The translations under genes and the position numbers were made by a program. This document shows positions 58,031 through 64,000 of a stretch of DNA of 64,000 bases, one piece after another. The stretch is from Acidithiobacillus acidisediminis (GTDB lineage Bacteria; Pseudomonadota; Gammaproteobacteria; Acidithiobacillales; Acidithiobacillaceae). Position 1 is the stretch's first letter; every line of letters begins with the position of its first letter. The notes under the pieces were generated by a model, which was not told where the DNA came from, searched no databases, and worked only from the letters and a program-made list of their open reading frames with translations. The stretch lies in NCBI RefSeq assembly GCF_023277115.1, contig NZ_JALQCS010000001.1:1668001-1732000 (forward strand), in the 5' to 3' direction.

Positions 58031-59266
58031 GTGAATAGCTATACCGCTCATCCCCGCCAAGGGGACAAATCGAATTCTGTGTTTTTTGAGGAATGGTTGC
58101 CGCGTCTTCTGGAAGAGCGCGATCGCATGGGGCTGACAGAACTGATCCGCCGCATCGATGCGTTAATGATCACTCTGGAGCCGGGACATTCCGCCGCTTA
58201 TATCCGCGAGCTGTGTCTGATGACACCGTACAATTATTTGGTGACCCTGGATACGGATCAGCATCTGACGCACATCTTGCGGATCAACATGAATTTTCCT
58301 GATGTCTTGGTGCGCGAGGTCAAGGATCCCGATCTGCGCGGAATCTTTCGCAGTTTGAACGAGGTATATCCGATCGGCTCGAAAAGGCCAAACTCTCGTT
58401 ACATGGGAGAGATATTTCAAGTCAGCAATCTCCATGAGGTGGTAGAAATACAAAAATCGAGGGAGGTCCGATTTTTCAATCAGGAGCAGATTCGGCAGAT
58501 GGAGCTGCCCGGAAACATGGCCATCGTCAAGCCATCTCCATACACCCACAATGTCGTTGGCTATTGGGAACGCCCCGATGACGATATCCGCGTCTATGCT
58601 TTGGGTAATTCTGGAATCGATCCGCAAATGCAAGAGGCCTTTGAACAGGCGCAGGCACTGCGAGAACAGCTCAAGATCAGCGAGCTCCTCCTCCCTATCG
58701 ATCATTTGGCAACGCGGGTATACAGCCAGAACCGGGAAGTAGCGATCCTCGAGTACCTTGGCCTGTCTAGTTACTATTATTGGGGTTCGTATGACATTCC
58801 CGATCAAAATTCTTCCACGAATGTTACTAAGAGCCTGCATTTTGACGATGTTCTCTACAGCCCGGCGAAAGTCTTTACCGCGGCTGATCATCCCTACTTC
58901 TGTAACCACCTGTTGCAGGTGCCGTCACCCACAGAGTCCTTCGTGCGGAACTTTGGGCCACGCTTGCACCATATTGCCGTTGCCGTTCAGGATGGGGAAA
59001 CCGATGGGAAAACCAACATCGACTATGTCGTGTCACGCCTCGCAGAGTGCGGGCAAGAATTTCTGTTGCAGGTTATCGGTTCTGAGCAGGAAGGACTGAA
59101 GCAAATATTCTCGCGTGCCTCGACCCATACCTCGCTGATCATCGAATACGTCCAGCGCTTTCATGGGTTTCAGGGCTTCTTTGCGAAGCAAAACGTGGCA
59201 GATCTCACGGCTGCAGCCGGCGCTGATGAAAGTTTGCGCAGCCTCGAGGCGGAGGCAAAAAAATAG
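58031..59266 (+). CDS. VOC-superfamily protein with HPPD-like C-terminal half and unrecognised N-terminus
   Basis: 411 residues. Residues about 215-385 resemble 4-hydroxyphenylpyruvate dioxygenase. A 2-His-1-Glu metal triad can be placed at His225 (PIDHLATRV), His313 or His314 (RLHHIAVAV) and Glu372 (SLIIEYVQR), and the end LKQIFSRAS...GFQGFFAKQNVADL follows the HPPD pattern. Residues 1-210 are not recognised and make it longer than HPPD. No tyrosine-degradation genes are nearby, so the substrate is unknown. The start is GTG at 58031 with AAGGAG 8 bases upstream. It may be transcribed with tRNA-Arg, 83 bases before it. Confidence 0.6.
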   Translation: MNSYTAHPRQGDKSNSVFFEEWLPRLLEERDRMGLTELIRRIDALMITLEPGHSAAYIRELCLMTPYNYLVTLDTDQHLTHILRINMNFPDVLVREVKDPDLRGIFRSLNEVYPIGSKRPNSRYMGEIFQVSNLHEVVEIQKSREVRFFNQEQIRQMELPGNMAIVKPSPYTHNVVGYWERPDDDIRVYALGNSGIDPQMQEAFEQAQALREQLKISELLLPIDHLATRVYSQNREVAILEYLGLSSYYYWGSYDIPDQNSSTNVTKSLHFDDVLYSPAKVFTAADHPYFCNHLLQVPSPTESFVRNFGPRLHHIAVAVQDGETDGKTNIDYVVSRLAECGQEFLLQVIGSEQEGLKQIFSRASTHTSLIIEYVQRFHGFQGFFAKQNVADLTAAAGADESLRSLEAEAKK

Positions 59267-59364
59267 CTTCCTATTGATTGTATGGGGGTGAGCAGAGGAA
59301 AGGATGCTTCCCACACACGCCGCACCCCCTCCCCTGCGGTAATCCTTCTTATACATTCCTTGTC

Positions 59365-59859
59365 TCAGTAAACGGGAACAAGAGCATACCCTTTCTCCTG
59401 ATAAGCAATGACGGAAATAAAACCACTCTCGACCGGATGCACATCAGGAATCAAACTGTTTGGCTGAACATCCATTCCGTGCATGGCGACACCGCAAGCT
59501 TGAAATTCAATCCCCAGTTTGCTGAGATTCCCGATCTCCTTTTGCAGGTCAGCTATCGGCCTTTCATCCATATAGGAAATGCCGCGCCGATCCTTGGTCA
59601 AAAATGCCACGTCTGGACCAATGAATACAACGATAAAATGGGGTGTAACATGCTGTTGTAAAAACTGTTTCCTGGTAAGGCCGATCACGCGTACCAAATG
59701 ATCGACTGCCATGGGATTATTGATATTCACCAAAAACACGGCCTTCGCAGAGTGTAATCCTGACAACGCTTGCGCGTCGCTTAGGGTAGTAGCGGCAGCG
59801 TAAGAAGACAGAGAGAGCAGCAATACTAAAGTAGATACTACTATTCTAAATAATTTCAC
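59365..59859 (-). CDS. Periplasmic DsrE/DsrF-like protein
   Basis: 164 residues. A signal peptide at about 1-23 ends SYAAA. The rest fits the small DsrE-like fold: a conserved single cysteine (Cys122 in FQACGVAMHGMDV) sits before the last strands, and the C-terminal ESGFISVIAYQEKGYALVPV matches COG1416-type proteins. Cytoplasmic DsrE-like proteins carry sulfur on such cysteines. An exported sulfur-carrier or sulfide-linked role in a sulfur oxidiser is inference. The start is GTG at 59859 with GAGGAG upstream. It is divergent from the cytochrome P460 gene. Confidence 0.7.
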   Translation of the reverse strand: MKLFRIVVSTLVLLLSLSSYAAATTLSDAQALSGLHSAKAVFLVNINNPMAVDHLVRVIGLTRKQFLQQHVTPHFIVVFIGPDVAFLTKDRRGISYMDERPIADLQKEIGNLSKLGIEFQACGVAMHGMDVQPNSLIPDVHPVESGFISVIAYQEKGYALVPVY

Positions 59860-60088
59860 GCGCGTTTCTCCTCGTTATGACGCCACAGGAACAGAGCTGT
59901 CGCCGACAAAATAGGGCAGCACAACATCACAATCGAGTATAGTGCATTTAGATTCGCCTTGGATAACGTACCTGCCTCTAGCTATGCGATAGCTCTCCGG
60001 TCTCGCGCGCCAGTGTAACTGTCAACTATTTTCCAGCGATAGAAAACGGAGTACAGTCAAGATAGGATTGCAGGACGGGAGAGACATC

Positions 60089-60685
60089 ATGTATCGAATC
60101 AGCGTGTTACCCATCGGAATCGTGGCACTACTTTTCGGAATTGGCTCAGCTTTCGCGGACAATGCTCAGGTTCCAAGCCCCCAAGTCCTCTGGCAGCAGA
60201 TCCAAGTGTTGCAGAAGTACCATGCCTTTTTGCCAGAGAGTCATCCGTTCCAAGTGGGCTCGCGGTCCGTGGATGTCTACACAACGGATCTCGCCAATAC
60301 TCCTGCAATCCAATCTATAAAAAGATCTGGAAGTATCGTCAGAGTGACCAGGTACGAGGACGGGAGCCTATTAGTAAAGGAAAATTTTAACAAAGAAAAG
60401 AAATTGACAGGCATTACCGCCATGCTCAAAGCCAAGGGCTATGATGCAGGAGACCGCAACTGGGTCATGGCTGCTTACAAGCCAGATGGCTCGGTGGCCG
60501 CGTTTGGCAAGGTGGGCTCCTGTATTGCCTGCCATGTGATGGTGACAAAGCAAGACTTTATCTTTGCACCGCCTCCCCAGCAACTGCTCTCCGTAAGCAC
60601 ATGGAAAGCGTTTTTTCCCAAACAAAGCATGAATCCAGCCTACGTGGCCTTGATCCAAACTCACCCAAAGTCAGTGCTACGCTAA
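60089..60685 (+). CDS. Cytochrome P460-family c-type haem protein
   Basis: 198 residues. A signal peptide at 1-23 (ending AFA) exports it, and CIACH at 145-149 is the covalent haem motif. The central SIVRVTRYEDGSLLVKENF and RNWVMAAYKPDGSVAAFGK, followed by the CxxCH, follow the P460 fold order. Characterised P460s oxidise hydroxylamine and carry a lysine-haem crosslink, and related proteins handle NO. The activity here is unknown, and the crosslinking lysine cannot be assigned by eye. I start at the ATG at 60089 with GGGAGAG upstream. A short gap separates it from the next small gene. Confidence 0.72.
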   Translation: MYRISVLPIGIVALLFGIGSAFADNAQVPSPQVLWQQIQVLQKYHAFLPESHPFQVGSRSVDVYTTDLANTPAIQSIKRSGSIVRVTRYEDGSLLVKENFNKEKKLTGITAMLKAKGYDAGDRNWVMAAYKPDGSVAAFGKVGSCIACHVMVTKQDFIFAPPPQQLLSVSTWKAFFPKQSMNPAYVALIQTHPKSVLR

Positions 60686-60709
60686 TCTGTATCAGCTAGG
60701 TAGGGAAGA

Positions 60710-60919
60710 ATGAAAAAACTCATCGCTACAGTAACCCTCATCATTGGGATCCTTATGGTCCTTTTCGGCCTGTTGTTTTTTCTGCAGGGCTTGGGGTGGT
60801 TTCCCTACCCAAGAAGCAGTTTCATGATTGATAAACAAGTTTGGGTCACCAAAGGTGCCATTCTGTTTGCATTAGGGTGGATCCTGATCTACCTGCGTCG
60901 GAGGTTCTCGCGCCGCTGA
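60710..60919 (+). CDS. Small two-helix membrane protein of unknown function
   Basis: 69 residues with two hydrophobic segments (about 5-28 and 45-63) and a basic C-terminus (LRRRFSRR), giving a predicted helical hairpin with both ends in the cytoplasm. I do not recognise a family. AGGGA lies 5 bases before the ATG. It starts 24 bases after the P460 gene and is probably co-transcribed with it. Confidence 0.6.
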   Translation: MKKLIATVTLIIGILMVLFGLLFFLQGLGWFPYPRSSFMIDKQVWVTKGAILFALGWILIYLRRRFSRR

Positions 60920-60924
60920 CTCTG

Positions 60925-61182
60925 GCAATAACCACAGAACCTCCAGCTCGAGTTTGGGAGCTGCAGGCCGCAAGCGGTTCGGCCTATGTAGCGGCAGGAG
61001 CGGGCGCTTGCCCTTACGAGAATTCGGGCGGCATTCCTGACTACCAGCAGTTTTTGGACGCCTGCCGTGAGAATCCCAAGAGCAAAGAGGCTCGGGAATT
61101 CCTCCGCTAGGCCGAAGAGGACTTTGACCCCAATGGCTTTGATCGTTATGCCGCCAACGCGGCATTGTTACGGTTAGCTTGG
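60925..61182 (+). pseudogene. C-terminal remnant of a pRiA4b ORF-3-like gene
   Basis: Without any plausible start, this frame encodes GACPYENSGGIPDYQQFLDA and, after an in-frame TAG at 61108, continues as EEDFDPNGFDRYAANAAL. Together these match the end of pRiA4b ORF-3-family proteins, whose usual form is GACPPED.GGIPGY followed by EDFDPE.FD. The N-terminal half is missing and replaced by the small membrane gene. It is a decayed mobile-element-associated gene. Confidence 0.6.
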
Positions 61183-61250
61183 AATAGCTGGATCTGGCGG
61201 AGTTTTTTCCGTTCCCCGGCGGAGGAATGGGATAGCGTTCCACTGGGAAA

Positions 61251-61279
61251 TTGCCCTCATCCAGGAAGCGGACTAAACT
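61251..61279 (+). promoter_or_regulatory. Promoter of the toxin-antitoxin pair
   Basis: TTGCCC (61251-61256) and TAAACT (61274-61279) with a 17-base spacer lie about 30 bases before the antitoxin ATG. GCAGGAG is the ribosome-binding site. Antitoxin autoregulation is usual for such modules, but no operator palindrome was clear. Confidence 0.45.
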
Positions 61280-61307
61280 GGACCAAGTTGAGCCGCAGGA
61301 GTAGCCC

Positions 61308-61550
61308 ATGATTACCGTGAACATCCACGAAGCCAAAACCCAGCTCTCCCGGTATGTGGACCAAGCTGCTGCCGGCGAAGAGATCATCATTGCTCGGGCG
61401 GGTAAGCCTGTGGCTCGTCTCACCGCCTTACAGGCGCCCAGGCAGCCTCGTCCATTGGGTCTAGGAAAGGACAGGTTCTCCTATCCAGAAGATTTTGACG
61501 GATACGCTCAGGCAGAGCTGGAGTCCCTCTTCTACGGCAAAAGCGAATAA
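61308..61550 (+). CDS. Phd/YefM-family antitoxin
   Basis: 80 residues. The N-terminus ITVNIHEAKTQLSRYVDQAAAGEEIIIARAGKPVARL is split here only by reading order; in short, VNIHEAKTQLSRYVD, GEEIIIARAGKPVARL and a C-terminal toxin-binding tail (FDGYAQAELESLFYG) define a Phd-type antitoxin. It would neutralise the adjacent PIN toxin and repress the operon. AGGAG lies 7 bases before the ATG. The toxin starts 4 bases after the stop. Confidence 0.88.
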   Translation: MITVNIHEAKTQLSRYVDQAAAGEEIIIARAGKPVARLTALQAPRQPRPLGLGKDRFSYPEDFDGYAQAELESLFYGKSE

Positions 61551-61553
61551 GGT

Positions 61554-61958
61554 GTGGCACAGCGTTTTCTGCTGGATACCAATGTGCTCCTGGCCCTGTT
61601 GCTACAACCCGAGCGGCTGCCTTTCGATGCTCAGGAAGCTATCCGTAATCCGGAGCATCTGGTGTGGTTCAGTGCTGCCAGCATCTGGGAGATTGCCATT
61701 AAGTGTTCTCTGGGCAAGGCCCAGTTTTCCTTCCGTCCCGAGGACATTCATCAGTTGGCCTTGGACTCTGGATTGACGGAATTGCCCATACGCTCTGAGC
61801 ATACCTATCAAGTGGCCCAGTTACCCTGGCACCACCGAGATCCCTTCGATCGCCTGTTGGTGGCCCAGGCCATCTGTCTGCCCTCTCCACTGTGGACCAC
61901 AGATGCTTCCCTCGCCGTTTATTCCCCTCTCGTCCATATCCTGGCTTGGGCATCCTGA
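61554..61958 (+). CDS. PIN-domain toxin (VapC-like)
   Basis: 134 residues. The PIN acidic residues can be placed at Asp8 (LLDTNVLL), Glu46 (SIWEIAIK), Asp96/Asp99 (RDPFDRLL) and Asp117 (TTDAS). The pattern of SAASIWEIAIK and PWHHRDPFDRLLVAQA is typical of the PilT/VapC group paired with Phd-type antitoxins. Such toxins are Mg2+-dependent RNases that often cut tRNA. The start is GTG at 61554, closely coupled to the antitoxin gene. All catalytic residues are intact. Confidence 0.88.
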   Translation: MAQRFLLDTNVLLALLLQPERLPFDAQEAIRNPEHLVWFSAASIWEIAIKCSLGKAQFSFRPEDIHQLALDSGLTELPIRSEHTYQVAQLPWHHRDPFDRLLVAQAICLPSPLWTTDASLAVYSPLVHILAWAS

Positions 61959-61959
61959 C

Positions 61960-62376
61960 CCGGCCATCCATGACGAAATTGTCCTCGAAGCCGAAATCTG
62001 CAGCGACCTTGCTTCCCAAGGCTGGCTCTACACACCACCTCAAGGCACCACCATCAGCCCAGATGATCATCGCTATGATCGCGATCAAGCCCTCTTCCCG
62101 CCGGATCTGCTGGACTGGATACAAGAGACCCAACCCCAGAGCTGGGAGCGCTTGCAGAAGGCCCTCAGCCGGGACAAGATCATTGCCTGCACCCTGCAGA
62201 CCTTTCCGACCTTGCTGAAGAAAATCCGTAAGCTGAACGAGGCAGAGGCCTCCCGGGGGGAACGGATACGCCGTTTTTGGGACCCGCGGGTCTGTATGAG
62301 GCAGTGCGGGGCAGGGCGGAATAACAGACTGGTGGAGCGTAGAGTGATGCACCATGGACGAGTCTACTGGTACTAG
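61960..62376 (+). pseudogene. HsdR (type I restriction) N-terminal remnant
   Basis: From about 61966 the frame reads IHDEIVLEAEICSDLASQGW, YDRDQALFPPDLLDWIQETQ and PQSWERLQKAL, the beginning of type I restriction endonuclease HsdR. After about 62175 the similarity stops, and an unrelated tail runs to a stop at 62376. The usual nuclease and helicase domains are missing, and no hsdM or hsdS is present. There is no good start. It is probably the scar of a deleted restriction system. Confidence 0.6.
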
Positions 62377-62465
62377 TCCACGACGCTACAAGCAGCTGCA
62401 GATTTCTCTTGTACTCCGATAAATGGAATTGGACGCCAAGCGCCTACCATGTGTCTACCGGATAG

Positions 62466-62497
62466 AAAAATGGCACCCAGCTTATTTGCTGAGTGCC
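62466..62497 (-). terminator. Rho-independent terminator of tRNA-Arg(ACG)
   Basis: On the minus strand GGCACTCAGC and GCTGGGTGCC pair over 10 bp (one G-T) around a 6-base loop and are followed by ATTTTT. It begins 10 bases after the tRNA 3' end. Confidence 0.8.
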
Positions 62498-62506
62498 TGT
62501 TTTATA

Positions 62507-62583
62507 TGGTGCGCTCGGAGAGATTCGAACTCCCGACCTACTGATTCGTAGTCAGTTGCTCTATCCGGCTGAGCTACGAGCGC
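62507..62583 (-). tRNA. tRNA-Arg (anticodon ACG)
   Basis: 77 bases with encoded CCA. The acceptor stem GCGCTCG/CGAGCGC, the D-arm GTAGCTCAGCCGGATAGAGC, the anticodon loop ACTACGAAT (ACG, whose A34 is normally deaminated to inosine) and the GTTCGAATC T-arm are present. It decodes CGU/CGC/CGA. It is a stand-alone gene with its own promoter and terminator. Confidence 0.96.
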
Positions 62584-62595
62584 TACGGTCCGCGA

Positions 62596-62624
62596 AGCAT
62601 ACCTACCACTACCGCCGGAGTCAA
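62596..62624 (-). promoter_or_regulatory. Promoter of tRNA-Arg(ACG)
   Basis: On the minus strand TTGACT (62619-62624) and TATGCT (62596-62601) are separated by 17 bases, and the tRNA 5' end lies about 12 bases downstream. The insertion-sequence end begins roughly 35 bases upstream of the -35. Confidence 0.75.
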
Positions 62625-62658
62625 TGCGCCGTAGAAGCTCTTGTTAGCCCCAAGCAGT

Positions 62659-62694
62659 AATGTCCCCTTTGTCCAATTCTAGAATGTCCCCTTT
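62659..62694 (+). repeat. Direct repeats at the left end of the insertion sequence
   Basis: AATGTCCCCTTT occurs at 62659-62670 and again at 62683-62694, 24 bases apart. They sit just before the transposase gene, as transposase-binding repeats or part of a terminal inverted repeat would. The right end is outside the window, so the inverted repeat cannot be confirmed. Confidence 0.5.
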
Positions 62695-62732
62695 TGCGTT
62701 GTGGGGGCGGCATGGGCGAGGAGTACAACACG

Positions 62733-64000
62733 ATGAGCTATCGAGAGATGGATCGACTGGAGTTGCTGCAGGCTCTGATGGGTAAGCAGCTCCGGCAACG
62801 GGAGGTCGCCGAGCGGCTGAGTCTGAGCGTGCGCCAGGTCAAACGCCTTGTCGCACGGTATCGGGCCGAAGGGGCCGCCGGGCTGGTGTCCCGGCAGCGC
62901 GGCAAGCGGCCCAACAACCGGATTTTGGACTCGGTCCGTGAATCCGCCATCCAGTTGGTGCAGACGCACTACGCAGACTTTGGGCCAACGCTGGCTCGGG
63001 AGAAATTGGAAGAACGACATGGCTATCAGCTCTCTACGGAGACGTTGCGCCAGTGGATGATGGCCGAAGGTCTGTGGGTGGCGAAGCGGCGCAAGGCGGC
63101 CCGTATCCACCAACGACGGCCCCGACGCCCTTATCTCGGTGAACTGGTACAGATCGACGGCTCGCCCCACGACTGGTTCGAGGAGCGTGGCCCCCGCTGT
63201 ACCCTCATCGTCTTCATAGACGATGCTACTAGCCGCCTGATGGCTTTGCATTTCGTACCAGCCGAGACTACCCAAGCGTATATGGAGACGCTGCGAGCGT
63301 ACCTGAAAGCGCATGGTCGCCCGGTAGCCCTGTACTCCGACAAGCACAGCATCTTTCGCGTCAATCACCCCGATCAGGAGGGAGTACCCACCCAGTTCAC
63401 TCGCGCCCTGCAGACCTTGGATATCCAAGCCATCCACGCCAACAGCCCGCAAGCAAAGGGGCGGGTCGAACGGGCCAATCAGACTCTACAAGATCGCCTG
63501 GTCAAGGAGCTACGCCTGCAGGGCATCTCCGATCTGGAGGCTGCCAACGCCTTCCTGCCGGAGTTCCTGGCCGATTACAACCGGCGCTTTGCTGTCTCCC
63601 CGCAACATCCCCAGGATGCGCATCGTCCCGTACTGCACAACCCAGAAGAATTGTCCCTGATCTTCTGCCTGCAGCACACCCGCAAGCTCTCCAAAAACCT
63701 GAGTTTTCGCTTCCAGAACCGCGAATACCAACTCACGAATTACAGCAGTGGCTACCGCCTACGCGGTGCCAGTGTAACCGTCTGCCAAGCCTTCGACAGC
63801 AGCATTACCTTGCTGTATCAGGGACAGCCCCTAACCTACCGGATCCTCGCCGAGGGTGAGCCCCCCATCCCCTTGGACGATGAGAAAAGCCTGCACTTAC
63901 GTATTGAGCAAGCTGTGAAGGAGCAGGCCCAACGGAGCCACTGGAAACCCGCGCCCGACCATCCCTGGCGACGATACCCTCAGTCTAAGCCCGCTCACAC
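62733..64000 (+). CDS. IS1202/ISNCY-like DDE transposase (3' end outside window)
   Basis: 422 codons are visible without a stop. An N-terminal helix-turn-helix (about 20-45, REVAERLSLSVRQVKRLV) is followed by an integrase-type catalytic core. Asp142 lies in VQIDGSPHDWFE, Asp203 in ALYSDKHSIFRV and Glu246 in AKGRVERANQ, a full DDE set. The phrases DGSPHDWFEERG and YSDKHSIF are typical of the ISNCY/IS1202 group. The ATG at 62733 has GAGGAG upstream; an ATG seven codons earlier is also in frame. The gene looks intact, so the element may be active. Confidence 0.85.
   Translation, partial: MSYREMDRLELLQALMGKQLRQREVAERLSLSVRQVKRLVARYRAEGAAGLVSRQRGKRPNNRILDSVRESAIQLVQTHYADFGPTLAREKLEERHGYQLSTETLRQWMMAEGLWVAKRRKAARIHQRRPRRPYLGELVQIDGSPHDWFEERGPRCTLIVFIDDATSRLMALHFVPAETTQAYMETLRAYLKAHGRPVALYSDKHSIFRVNHPDQEGVPTQFTRALQTLDIQAIHANSPQAKGRVERANQTLQDRLVKELRLQGISDLEAANAFLPEFLADYNRRFAVSPQHPQDAHRPVLHNPEELSLIFCLQHTRKLSKNLSFRFQNREYQLTNYSSGYRLRGASVTVCQAFDSSITLLYQGQPLTYRILAEGEPPIPLDDEKSLHLRIEQAVKEQAQRSHWKPAPDHPWRRYPQSKPAH

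Larger units (their letters stand above)
62659..64000 (+). mobile_element. IS1202/ISNCY-like insertion sequence, left part
   Basis: The element spans from the TGTCCCC repeats to beyond the window edge and carries one long DDE transposase gene. Its left boundary is estimated from the repeats, and no target duplication can be checked. It lies between tRNA-Arg(ACG) and the window end. Confidence 0.65.

Noticed and set aside
59284-59329. GGGGGTG/CACCCCC inverted repeat between the VOC and DsrE-like genes
   Set aside because: The loop is over 30 bases and no T-tract follows on either strand, so I do not call a terminator.
62679-63452. 257-codon minus-strand frame opposite the transposase
   Set aside because: The plus strand encodes an unmistakable DDE transposase; the antisense frame has no motif.

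Overview
The window looks like a chromosomal segment of an acidophilic sulfur- or iron-oxidising proteobacterium of the Acidithiobacillus type. This is inferred from gene content and order, most tellingly a gnnA-gnnB pair between lpxA and lpxB, an arrangement described in Acidithiobacillus ferrooxidans. No species can be assigned from sequence reading alone. About 57 kb is compact core genome. The last 6 kb is accessory DNA with gene remnants, a toxin-antitoxin pair and an insertion sequence.

Layout. 1-1.6 kb: two NDP-sugar epimerases (a truncated UDP-glucuronate epimerase-like gene and hldD). 1.6-4.5 kb (+): a KefB-type antiporter and a fumarylacetoacetase-family hydrolase. 4.5-8.3 kb (-): speA, a PIN-PhoH ATPase and a Bcp peroxiredoxin, divergent from a Fur-family regulator. 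8.9-10.3 kb: a CbbY-like phosphatase and dksA.

10.3-32.0 kb (-) is one very long, mostly overlapping gene train read from rpsB: rpsB-tsf-pyrH-frr-uppS-cdsA-dxr-rseP-bamA-skp-lpxD-fabZ-lpxA-gnnA-gnnB-lpxB-rnhB-dnaE-accA-tilS. It joins translation, isoprenoid and phospholipid precursors, outer-membrane protein assembly and lipid A synthesis. The gnn genes imply a diamino-sugar lipid A with amide-linked acyl chains.

32.2-46.2 kb (-) reads trmJ-cysE-[iscR-iscS-iscU-iscA-hscB-hscA-fdx-iscX]-mnmA-phoB-phoR-[pstB-phoU-ppx]-dedA. It is a sulfur-mobilisation block (cysteine precursor, Fe-S assembly, tRNA thiolation) followed by a phosphate-regulation block. I can see a near-consensus IscR type-1 operator before iscR and a well-placed Pho box plus -10 before pstB. 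46.2-50.5 kb: suhB, a DUF815 ATPase, and yciB-yciI-bolA-argA. 50.5-57.5 kb (-): a NYN nuclease-like/cold-shock-domain fusion, ilvD, an AI-2E-type permease, malic enzyme, rpmE, rho and trxA.

57.6-64 kb: tRNA-Ser(GCT), tRNA-Arg(TCT), an HPPD-like VOC protein with a long unrecognised N-terminus, a periplasmic DsrE-like protein divergent from a cytochrome P460-family protein, a small membrane protein, a decayed pRiA4b ORF-3-like gene, a Phd/PIN toxin-antitoxin pair, an HsdR N-terminal remnant, tRNA-Arg(ACG) with promoter and terminator, and the left part of an IS with an IS1202/ISNCY-like DDE transposase that runs off the window. No CRISPR array, rRNA or replication origin was seen. Start sites were chosen by ribosome-binding sites and overlaps, and several rare TTG/GTG starts are inferred.
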